Below, in pieces: positions 45,913 through 56,170 of a DNA stretch of 64,000 nt (positions are counted from its first letter, which is position 1; each line of letters opens with the position of its first letter). A program made the position numbers and the translations under genes. The DNA comes from Thunnus maccoyii. Lineage: Eukaryota; Chordata; Actinopteri; Scombriformes; Scombridae. The stretch is from positions 24,208,425 through 24,272,424 of the forward strand of contig NC_056546.1 of the NCBI RefSeq assembly GCF_910596095.1, written 5' to 3'. The notes beneath the pieces were generated by a model that saw only the letters and a list, made by a program, of their open reading frames with translations, was not told the origin of the DNA and made no database searches.

Positions 45913-48900
45913 GTAAGCCGTGGGTTTTCTTACTTCACATGATGCTGACAGTGTGCTATAATTGGTGTCCACCCACTCAGGATGAGACAGCTGCTGTGAC
46001 TATGCAGGGCTGCTTGCTCCAACTTCCTGTTGGAAGAAGTGTCCTGCCAATGGCCCTAATTTAAATGTGCAGTCTAGGCCCATGAAGGTATTTGAATGCA
46101 TTTTGAAATGTTTTTTTCTTGGATTTTACAGGTCATGAACCAGGACTGGTGCAGCTGGTGAATTACTACAGAGGAGCAGACAAGCTTTGCAGGAAGGCGT
46201 CTTTGGTCAAGTGTGTATATTATCAAAATCTATATCTTATGTAATGTGTTTTTCTGTAAGTAAATTATTCAAAGGGGATAACATTAGCTGACCATTATCT
46301 TTCTTCACCACCAGGCTAATAAAGACCAGCCCAGAGCTGTCCGACTCCTCTAACTGGTTTCCAGAATCCTACATCATCTATCCCACTAACCTCAACACCC
46401 CCGTCGCTCCGGCTACAAACGGCATCAGCCATCTGAAAAACAATCCCAAGACTGACGAGCGAGAAGTTTTCTTGGCCTCCTATCACTCTAAAAAAGAAAG
46501 TGGGGAGGGGACAGTGTGGATAGCCAAGTCGTCTGCTGGAGCTAAAGGTAAAATCAATTATTCAAGTTTTATTGGTTCATTGGTAGTCAGACATTCTCTC
46601 TATGATGTTTTCTTAGATTATATTCAATTAAATTGAAAGGATAACGCAACCCGTCTAATGTATTTTGAAAAGTTATGTTCTTCAGTTTAGGATGTGGCAG
46701 AAAGCATCCAGTGGCATCTTAACATATTCTGTTTTCTTGCAACAGGTGCTGGTATTTTGATATCCCATGATGCTAATCAACTGCTGGAGTATATTGACAA
46801 TCAGGGACAAGTTCATGTTATTCAGAAGTACCTGGAGAAACCTCTTCTTCTGGAGCCGGGACATAGGAAGTTTGACATCAGGCAAGTCTTTCATGTTTAA
46901 CGCACTGACAGAAAATATGCGTCTGGACTTTTTAACTCTCGTGCTGATTGTGCTCTTATGGTTTATGTTATGCTATTACCAGGAGCTGGGTGCTTGTAGA
47001 TCATCAGTACAACATCTATTTATACCGGGAGGGCGTGCTGCGGACTTCCTCCGAGCCCTACAACAGCTCCGACCTCCAGGACATGACCAGCCACCTGACC
47101 AACCACTGCATCCAGAAGGAGCACTCGCAGAACTACGGACGATACGAGGAGGGGAACGAGATGTTCTTTGATGAGTTCAGGCTGTACCTGCTGAACACTC
47201 ACAATGTCACCCTGGAGACCACCATATTGTCTCAGATCAAGCAGATCATAAAGTAGGTCCTTTTTGTCAGATTGCAGCTAATACAGAGGTTAGCAGCTGT
47301 CTGCTTTCACAATTTTTAAATGAATATACTGTCCTTACATCCCAACCAAAACACAGAAACCAGCACATACTGGACGTGTGGTTAGAGACGTTCTCTTTAA
47401 TATGCTTTTGAAACATGCAGATTGAGTTATGTCACATGATCACTGGATGATATTTCACTCTTCTAGATAGCTGGAAACCAACAACAATGTTACAGATGCA
47501 ACATTAGATAATCTGCTGTTTTTGCTGTAGCATGTGCTGAGCTACTGATTTCATCTTGTAAATAAGTGATCTCATTACTGCTTCATAGCACAATATCTAT
47601 TCCATTTTAATGGCATTTTTAACTGCAACATGACTGAAGATAAAACAGTTGACAAAACGTTTGACTGGTGTCATAAAGCATTTCAGTATTATAATGGTAT
47701 AGTATAGTATTTTTTAAATATTGGATTATTACCTCTTCACTAGACATTATAGTTGGATCTCCAGTGCAGCATAAAGGTTAGCGATCACTTAATGCTGCTT
47801 TGAAATGTTTCAAATTAATTGTGTTACCTGTAGAGCTGCAATGATCAGTCGATTCATAGATTATTCAATCAGCAGAGAATTACTTGACAACTATTTTGAT
47901 ATTCGGTTCATTGTTTAAGTCAGTTTTTAAGCAAAAATGCCACATTGTTGATGGTCTCAACTTCTGAAATGACAATCTGCTGCTTATTGTTGCCTTTAAG
48001 GACGGTTGCACAATTTTAACAGTCAGATGCCCAAATGAACATTGAAATGGGTTTTTCTTCCTCCCGTTCATACTGGCCATTAGCAGATCCCTTCATAATA
48101 CACAAACACCAAAATCCACAGTCCTCCTGTGCAAAAATATATTTAAAAGTTTATCTGAAAGCTGATATGAAGCTTCAGCAACATTATCTTTCAACATTAC
48201 AGTCTTTTTAGTGCCAAAGTCCCTCTTTTTGTTACTATACTCCTACCGCAGCTCAACAGGGAAACACAAAGAGGGAATTTGATGCTAAAAAGACCACTTG
48301 ATATGACTAACTCAGACTGCTGAAGCCTCAAATAAGCTTCACATCAACTTCTAAATGCATTTTTACACTAAATGACTGTGTGGACGCACTGTGGATTTTG
48401 GTCCTCATCACCTTACATCAAAAGCGCATTTGAAGGATCTTTTAATATCCAGTATGATCAGGAGGAATGATTACAGTGAGGAAAACCTCTTTCACTGATC
48501 ATGTGGGCACCTGACTTGAAAAGCTGTGAACCCGTCTTTTAACACTGTAGTAAATTGAATATATTTAGGTTTAGACTGCTGGTCAGACAAAACAAGACAT
48601 TTGATAGCATCACCTCGGGCTGTGGGAAATGGTGACGGGCATTTTTCACAGTTTTCTGTTGTTTTATAGACCAAATGTTTAATTGAGAAAATAATTGGTG
48701 GATCAATCAATAATGAAAATAATGATAAGTTTCAGCCCTGCCTACCTGATTGGACGGGGCATTAAGTCATTTTAGTCTTTGTTAGATGACTGACAAGCTG
48801 AAAAAAAGGAAGTATAAAGGTCAAGAGTAAAACAATTTGAAACTATGCACATGATGAATAAAAATGATAAGAATGTAATAATAAAACCATTAAAAAAGAC

Positions 48901-49712
48901 TTAAATGCACAATGAATAAAAGAAAAACTAGATGAAACAGGAAAGTAAAACATGTTCTTCTCTGACATGATTTTGCCGTCTGGTTTTACAGGAGCTGTCT
49001 GTCATGTATCGAGCCGGCGATCAGCACCAAGCACCTGTCTTATCAGAGCTTCCAGCTCTTTGGATTTGATTTCATGGTGGACGAGAGCTTCAAAGTGTGG
49101 CTCATTGAGATCAATGGAGCTCCAGCCTGTGCACAGTCAGTACCAGTTGATGATGCACGTTAAAATTGTATTTTTAGGATTTTATTTTTGCATCTTTTTA
49201 CAATATGAGAGAAACAATCTGTGAATGTATTTCAAAAGATCAAACCCTAATGATCTGAAATGATCTTGTGTCTTTGTTGGAATATTCTCTGCTCTCTTTA
49301 AGCCAATGTTGTTTGTTTGTTTGCTTGTTTTTCTTCATCCAGGCACAGAGTCAGAAACAGGAAATGTTTTAGAAAGTTTTTATTATTTGAAAAGCCAAAC
49401 ATCTGAATTTTGTTTCTCTTAATTATTTTGCGTTTTGCCTCTTTAATGAACTTGAATGTTTTCCGATACAAAAGTGTCATCTCATTAATACTCCCTTCCT
49501 CCCCCAGGAAACTATACCCAGAGCTCTGTCAGGGTATAGTGGACGTGGCTATTTCCAGCTTATTCACCATGAACAACGGCGGCGACCCTTCCTCAGCTTC
49601 CTCTTCACCTTACTCCTCCTCCCCATCCTCCACGTTCACCACCAACTCCACCAACTGCTCCTCTCCCAAACTGAGAGGTCCCCTCCACGTGGGCCCTTTC
49701 ACTCGACTGTAA
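45744..49712 (+). CDS. ttl: ttl, tubulin-tyrosine ligase, 411 aa, 7 coding exons
   Basis: Segments: 45744-45912, 46132-46210, 46315-46547, 46746-46881, 46983-47252, 48992-49135, 49508-49712 (1236 nt). The enzyme uses ATP to add tyrosine back to the C-terminus of detyrosinated alpha-tubulin in the cytosol. Visible TTL-family (ATP-grasp-like) signatures are [12 protein letters not shown]-type ([20 protein letters not shown]), [30 protein letters not shown] (152-161), [39 protein letters not shown] and FDFMVDES...[13 protein letters not shown]335 and N337 correspond to the Mg-coordinating Glu/Asn of human TTL. The N-terminus is MNTPVYTF, four residues longer than human. The C-terminus has a Ser/Pro/Thr/Asn-rich tail of about 45 residues, longer than in human (377 aa). 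Intron 4 is GC-AG; all others are GT-AG. Confidence 0.96.
46132..46210 (+). CDS. ttl: ttl coding exon 2
   Basis: Acceptor ggattttacag|, donor GGTCAA|gtgtgt (phase 2). Encodes [20 protein letters not shown] and the following basic residues. Confidence 0.95.
46315..46547 (+). CDS. ttl: ttl coding exon 3
   Basis: Acceptor cttcaccaccag|, donor CTAAAG|gtaaaa. Encodes [20 protein letters not shown] through [11 protein letters not shown]. Confidence 0.95.
46746..46881 (+). CDS. ttl: ttl coding exon 4 (GC donor)
   Basis: Acceptor tcttgcaacag|. Ends ATCAG|gcaagt. The donor is GC instead of GT, with otherwise perfect consensus. Encodes [20 protein letters not shown] through HRKFDI. Confidence 0.93.
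46983..47252 (+). CDS. ttl: ttl coding exon 5
   Basis: Acceptor tgctattaccag|, donor ATAAA|gtaggt (phase 2). Encodes [20 protein letters not shown] through ILSQIKQII. Confidence 0.95.
47832..48745. mobile_element. Teleost-type dispersed MITE, copy 4, split by a nested insertion
   Basis: The left part (47832-47995) starts tagagctgcaatgatcagtc. The right part (48543-48745) has acaagacatttgatagcatc and gaccaaatgtttaattgaga and ends aagtttcagccctgc, which complements the start. Together they form one element with terminal inverted repeats of the tagggctgcaa/ttgcagccct type. Confidence 0.75.
48000..48538. mobile_element. Nested TTAA-flanked non-autonomous element
   Basis: Flanked on both sides by TTAA (47996-47999 and 48539-48542). 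The ends ggacggttgcac and, reverse-complemented, aagacgggttcac are imperfect inverted repeats. It contains internal opposing segments (gaagcttcagcaac and gctgaagcctcaaat). TTAA duplication suggests a piggyBac-type mover; the class is inference. Confidence 0.6.
48992..49135 (+). CDS. ttl: ttl coding exon 6 (catalytic E/N)
   Basis: Acceptor tctggttttacag|, donor GCACA|gtcagt. Encodes [20 protein letters not shown] and the active-site [11 protein letters not shown] stretch. Confidence 0.95.
49508..49712 (+). CDS. ttl: ttl terminal coding exon 7
   Basis: Acceptor cttcctcccccag|. Encodes [19 protein letters not shown], then a low-complexity Ser-rich tail, then a terminal [11 protein letters not shown] and TAA at 49710-49712. 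Confidence 0.93.
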
Positions 49713-52700
49713 GCACACGCTCAAATATTCCTCCCGTCTCCTCTATACTAGAAGCTTCTTCCATGCTCTGTCCTCACTCCTAAACTCCACCTGAGAAGTA
49801 GCACATGCCTTTTAATTGTACCTCGCCCGTCACACCTGGAGCGAGTCTCGCTTTTTATGGAAATCACTGATCTGCAGAAATGATCTCTGCTCTCCTGATT
49901 ATGCATATTATGAATCTGAGGAAGCGACAAACTTTCTGGGAGTTTCCAAATGAGGACAGATGCCCTTCCATCTCAGTTCCACCACCACCTGTTTCTCCCC
50001 AAATAGATTCATGAATGGAGGTCTGAAGGATGCAGAGACGCTCCAACTGAGACTGTAGTGCCTTACATTTCCAACCATGCTCCCTTAAAAAGACTGCCAG
50101 TTAGCTTGCTCTATTACTGTGACTTGTACTTGTTCTAAAAGCCTTTGCACTGTTGCTGAATACATCCATACATCTATTCAGTCAGGTCAGTCCACAAGAA
50201 TTAGCATAAAATAGACACCTTGTTATTTGAGCTCTTAGTGAATTTGTGGGATTTTGAATGCTAATTTTCTCATCAGACACTTTTTTTCTTATTTTTAATT
50301 TTTTTTTTTAATTTCAGCTTGCCTGCAGCGACCTATACACATTGTTTTCAATGAGGAATGCTAGCAGTAAAGAAGCTATGATGGATATGATTAAACTTGT
50401 AAAGACTAACGTACTAACCTAACGTGTCTGATGAGATAAACATTCAAGATGTCAAGATCAACATTGCTCTTAACCGGAGTGTTTGGACACTACATATTAT
50501 TAACATTGAGGACAACGGGGGGGCATTAGTGAGCAGGGAGGCCGTCCTTCAGCTGGGAAACCCAGGTTTAATCCCGTCCCAACAAGCTCTGCTAAAGTGT
50601 TCGTGACCTTTGACCTTTCTATTGCAGTGATGGAAAATCTAAAATGAAGTATTAGCCTCTGTTCTCAACTCTTTCCAGCCGAAGACATCTTGAGGTTTTA
50701 TTTTTCATTAGGAAGAGAGCATGTTTGTGTGAAAGCATGTAGGCGTTTGCATCCTCATACACATCCACACAGCACCGTTTGCCCTAACGTCTGTTTTTTT
50801 TTTTTCCTGATCTATGAAAAGCTAGACTGTAATTGTAAAGTGTCGTCAACATGTGTGTGGATTTTTGAACTGTCGAAATGAAATTAGAGTAGATTGTACA
50901 AAGTGTGTTACTACGGCCCCATGAAATGAAACTTCACATCATAAACAACATTTTTGTTCAAAGGAAATCTGATAATGACAAAAAACATGCCCTCATTCAT
51001 ACTTCATACACTACTCTTATAATCATTCTGTGTCAAATTGTGTTTTTACCAAAGAGAAGTCAGTGGCAACCAGAAAGTCACAGTATACAGACACTAATCT
51101 TCATCTCGTCACTGCCTCTTCTTCGGTTACTGCTGGTGTTTGATCATGTCACCAACTGGCTTTTTAAAAAACTGTTATCAAGGTTTCACATCATGGATGA
51201 CTGATTTTTTTTTCAGTTTCATGGGGTCCCTAAACTATTTTACTTCTCTGCTTTTGTTTTGACTGTCGGTCTCTTTGTGAATAGATGAGACCTGAGAGGT
51301 GTAGCTCTCCTAGATGACTTGTGTCCAATCTTATTATGTTACTGTTTGTTGAAAAAGGAATGCAAACTTGTTTCTGTAGACATGAAACTTTCAAATAGCT
51401 TGACTTTTGTGACAGTTGGGTAGTTTCCTGCTCCTCAGTGGCGACTGTTCCCACTGAAGTTCAACTTTAGCGTGCTCATTTAGCTTCAGAGTAAGTCGTT
51501 ACAGCAGTTTTAGTAGGTAGGTGTGTCATAATTTCACTATCCCTGCTGTTCCTCTGTTTTAACCTCATTTCATATGTGTGGAGACTTTGTTTCTCGTGTC
51601 TTGAGTTTCATAAGTTAAGGGACATCATAAGAGCATTTATTTATGTTTTAATCACTGTGTATTTGTGTTTACAAGTTAACTCTGAGGAATGAAGGATGTG
51701 TAAGTGGCTGACAACAATAAGTTGTGTCTGTGTGATGTGCTGAATGTCAGGAAGATGGAATAGTTACAGGGCAGGTTACACCGACATGAATTCATTATTA
51801 TTCTATGAAAGCAAATATGAATCAATTTCTGTTGTGCTCAGTATTACAGAGCCCTGTTGTAGCTGAAAAAAAGGTTTGGAAAGATATAATATAATGTAAG
51901 TAGATAATGTCATGATTGTGTTGACAGATGGGATACAGGTGTGACTGCTGATTTTTGGAAATATCAAAAGCAAACTTTCAGTATTTTTTTTAATTAAATT
52001 TGTAGGGAAATGTCTTTCCATCAAAGGGAAGGGTGCCTTAGAGGGAGTTGCATATTGATAAAAAGAAGCAATGGACCTCCAGCATTTAAATGCACCTTCA
52101 TTTGTTTGTTTGTATTGAAGTGAATTTGCCTCATTCATTTTTAGACCTTTAGACTTTTAAATTCAATGATGTCGTTTCCTCTTATTCAGAGTTTCTTTGC
52201 ACATCATTTTTTATCATGTTTCTTCTCATGTGTTTCATATTCCTATTTTGATGTTTCCTAGATTTCCTCATTTTTACCAAAGATAAAACTCCTGCTGTAT
52301 TTTCAGTGTCTAATAATGTTTTGTAGTTGCTATAATCTGGACATTATCTCATTAATTGGCCAACATGATCTAAAAGCAAGTGTCATATTCAGAGGGATGT
52401 ACGTGTTGTGTTTTTGTTAGGTGATGTTTTATCCAGAATCTTGCATGAGCATTTGTCTTTATCAGAAACAATATTACTAGAATAAAATATTATGACCATT
52501 ATCGAGCTTCTGTCATGCATATTTCTACACTAGGTGGTCTACTTGACTCAGTCGGCAAAGACCAACTCTGATACTTATCTTCTCATCAAAAAGGAAAACA
52601 AAACTACTTTTCCAAAAGGTTCAACTATTTCTTTAATATCCGTATAGTTCTTCTGGCTACCAAGCAACACTGAACAAGATGAAGGAAGTCTAGTTTATCT

Positions 52701-52800
52701 GGACTGTGAGCTTGTGGATAAGAAACTGAAAAACAGGAACATGTAAAGGTTGATGTGATACAACAGTCCTGTAATAAATGTTCAGTTTTTGCTTCAATTT
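49713..52800 (+). other. ttl: ttl 3'UTR (long)
   Basis: The first well-placed polyadenylation signal is AATAAA at 52773-52778, followed by T/GT-rich sequence (tttgttttagttgtttgtgt). An AATAAA at 52481-52486 is another option. If used, the UTR is about 2.8-3.1 kb. It contains no coding ORF of note, and a segment (51.8-52.15 kb) repeated at 59.75 kb. Confidence 0.45.
51820..52150. repeat. Duplicated segment, copy A (partner at 59.75-60.08 kb)
   Basis: Shares with copy B an ordered series of blocks: gagccctgttgtagctgaaa, tcaaaagcaaactttcagta, gggagttgcatattgataaa, aatggacctccagcatttaa and gaagtgaatttgcctcattc. Confidence 0.8.
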
Positions 52801-53238
52801 TGTTTTAGTTGTTTGTGTGTTGACTTCATTCTGTGGTATATTATACTGATGTATCCTTTTCTGAAGGTCATGTAGATTTCATTGCAACATAAATGCATCA
52901 GAGAGAGAAGCAATGAAAACAAATAGGAACGCAAACCACAGCAATGGAAAAAAAACTGATAATAACCAGTAACTCATCAATAAAGAGTCAAGTGTTTCTC
53001 ACTTTATAATAAGCCATTAGATCTGCAGTTATACATGTTGGTAAGTCATTGATAAAGAGTTTTTCCACTACAACAATCCATCAAGTTAGTATGAATCTGC
53101 TCTTGTGAAGCTCAACGTGGTACATCTGCAAAAATGAGCTTTGCAGTACAATAATATACCTCCAATGTTGAATTCGAGTGTGCAAAATGAATCCACTGGT
53201 GAAATGGAGAAAGTCCATGTGTGTGTAAGTATGCATCA

Positions 53239-53262
53239 TACACACACACACACACACACACA
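53239..53262. repeat. (CA)n microsatellite
   Basis: About twelve units followed by TACATATACACATATA. Confidence 0.95.
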
Positions 53263-53939
53263 TACATATACACATATAATCATAATAATCTGCTGTTTCC
53301 ATGCTGCTTTTCTTTATTCAGTTCCCCAATTCTGATTCTCTCACAGACAAGTTTTGTCCTGTTGTGCCCTCAGGTGGTGGAGGACTTTATTTGTTAAGGG
53401 GAAAGTGGTCTTTGACTCATTTCATCTGGTAAATTCTGTTAACAAAAGATGAGAGTGTCCCCTCTGCTCCATTTCTCCCAGATATACAATTTATTTAGAG
53501 AAATCATTTTTTTCCAGTTTGCTGCTGGACTCAGATTGTCGCCTCCAGATTACATACAGCAGATTATACACATTGCAGCTTTATTATTTACGAATACCCA
53601 GAAACCAACCATAACTTCTATGCTGGAATAAAACTACCTGAAGGCAGGTTTTCCATGCATCAGTTTGATAGTGGCCATTTGATTAACTACAGTTTTATTT
53701 GGGAATTTAGTCAGAGGTGCTCTCTGCAAGAGTTTTGCATATGCCATGCCTATTAGGCCTATCTATCTGAGCTGGACTCATCCTCAGGACCTTCTTCTGT
53801 GTCCCAAACGTTTTTACTGAATAAATCTGAAACCAGTATGTAATATGAGACCTGTCTGATGTGTAAAAAATACTGAAGATCAAATATCGGCAGATCTTCA
53901 CTGATCCTCTTGGGAGATTTAAATAATTAATGATATTAC

Positions 53940-55145
53940 CGGTGCTGTGCCATGTGCGTAAAATGCGCTCAGCACCTCTCTCTATTTGGCGACACATGTA
54001 TCGATCCTGCTGCTGGAAGTTAACTATAAGCATTTAATAAACTCAAAGACAAGCATACTACTTATAAACAGTTGACGTTGTCCTGTGTGACCATAAAATT
54101 CATATTCTTTCATCCAAGAGTGACTTGTTCGGCACAAGACTTGTTTGGTTGGCCTGAGTGTGAGACAGCAACAGACAACAAAAACTGCAAGAACTGGCAA
54201 CCTTGATTAAGTTTAAATAGACTATGAACAGTCTGCAAAAAGCGAGCTTGAAATTTAATTCATAATGATTCAAAAGCCGGTTATAGTAACTCCAAAGGGC
54301 ACTTTCAGATAAAGACTGAAACCAAACTTATTGCCAAGGACGGAGCAGAGTATGACCGAGGAGCGCAGTGAGATCTAAATATTTCTTCATAGTTAGATAT
54401 GGACTTGATTTCAGGCCTTTTGCAGGTTGATTGGATGAAATTATGATGGCACACGATATCTTTTATTGAGTTAAATGTATGTTTCAGGGAACTGTGAAAT
54501 TCCCGCGCATGCGTGATGTTTGGTTTATCTGTTCACTGCGACAAGAGATGCAGTTATTGTATGGTTTCACTGATGTTACAGTAAAATGTTATTTATCTAT
54601 TGATACATTTTGTTTTTATCTACTCTAAGGATAAGACAGGGTGCGTTCAGTATATGGATTTGTTCGATATGGAAAGACTATGGATGGTGCGCTTCTATGC
54701 GCACAATAATACCACTACTGGAAATATTGTAAGACTTTGCATTCAAGCAGGGAGAACTCACAGCAATAATAAACTTGAAAGGACATAAAATATTAAATAT
54801 GAACGTATACATATACTGTAGCCTAATTAAATTACCGCTGCTGTGCCACGTGCGTAAAATGCGCACTCGTATCGATCTCGCTGCCGTATGGCAAATCTGA
54901 GATTATAGATTGAGTGAAAATAGAAATACCCTCTGAACAGTTTGTAATAAATGAACTTGTAGTTTATTTGTTAAAATGTTTCAAAAGCCTGCAGTATAGT
55001 CTCTTCTATAAGAGGCTGTTTATATAAAGACTGAAACAAACTGAATGACTGAGGACGCAGTCAGAGCTAAACATTTCTTCATAGTTAGATGTGGATTTGA
55101 TTTCAGGTCTTTTGCAGGTTGATTGGATGAAACTTTGGATCACAG
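53940..55145. repeat. Local direct duplication (two diverged copies)
   Basis: The block gtgcgtaaaatgcgc with following atcgatc..gctgc occurs at about 53953 and about 54850. The block catttcttcatagttagatg..ttgatttcaggtcttttgca..gttgattggatgaaa occurs at about 55071 and, slightly diverged, at about 54379. The different offsets (about 900 and 690 bp) show indels between copies. Confidence 0.75.
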
Positions 55146-56170
55146 AGGTGAGATGTGACTGTAAAAACAGATGTGCACAAGATGGACGCTGAAGATTCCA
55201 TGGTTGCTATGTTTGTCTCCAGGTGCATCAATTCTATATGATCATCATTTAAACATCAACAAAACCTAACTGTAAAGAAAAGTTTTCAGAACTGTCATTC
55301 GACGATTTCTTGCAAATAAACGCTTCTGCTGAGGACTTCTTACATCCTGTTAAGGACTAAAGACTCACTGAAACTGATGAGAGAGAGAAAACAAACTTCC
55401 ATCATGGAAAATGTGAGATTTGAACACTTTGAAAGTCTGTGTTGTTTTCAATGTATTTAACCCTTAAAGGTCACTAATGTTTTCTCTAAAGGCTCTGACA
55501 CGAACACTCCCCCAACCCAGGGTCACATGGTAAAAACAATATGTTGAAGGAGAAGTTCGGATGAACTAATGAATTACAGGGAAATGAAGCACCTGCACAT
55601 GTGTCTGTTATTTTACTGCAGTGATGTACATTGTCAGTACTGGACTGTACCAGCTCCATTTATACTGTATATTCATAAAAAAATGACCAAATATGTGCAT
55701 AAAATAACTAAATCACTGCCTTACTGACAGTAATGTCATTATTTCATATATGTAATTAGATTATTTATATCACCCAGCTCCCAGCTGATGGGATACATGT
55801 TGATGTTGTGAATTCAAATGCAACACTGGAGTATTTGAAGTTAGTATATAATACCCAGCAGATATGTGATATTATATTTTCAGACAGTAGGCAACATATT
55901 GATTTAAGTCTCTGCCCTGAAGAAGACCCCTGTGTCAAAATGTGCTTGTAAGACATATTCTAGCACAGAAAAAGGGTACACACTGCACAGAGAGAGCAGA
56001 TAATGTTTTCTCTGGGGTCTCCTGGTCTGTTTATGGGCAAATATTAGGGAACAGAAGTTTCCGCCATTTTGAAGGGGGAAGTTCACTTTTTTGCAGAAAT
56101 GGTGAAATGAAATTTACATTATTTAGTGCCATTTGTTGCATTTACTGCACTTGTGGAGCCTCGTTCTAAC

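Larger units (their letters stand above)
47253..48991 (+). other. ttl: ttl intron 5
   Basis: The largest ttl coding intron. Its centre is a MITE split by a second, TTAA-flanked element; nothing else is recognised. Confidence 0.6.
52801..56170. other. Intergenic region between ttl and the unidentified gene
   Basis: Contains a (CA)n tract (53239-53262) and a locally duplicated region (53.7-55.15 kb). A tiny open stretch at 55127-55147 (MKLWITE, then GAG|gtgaga, phase 0) could be a 5' exon of the gene at 56.2 kb; this is speculative. No other exon is seen. Confidence 0.4.

Noticed and set aside
53707-54866. Shared ILRTWHS-(T/S)-GN peptide in two minus-strand ORFs (53.7-54.0 and 54.7-54.9 kb)
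   Set aside because: The shared peptide is explained by the local DNA duplication; the flanking frames do not align as proteins.
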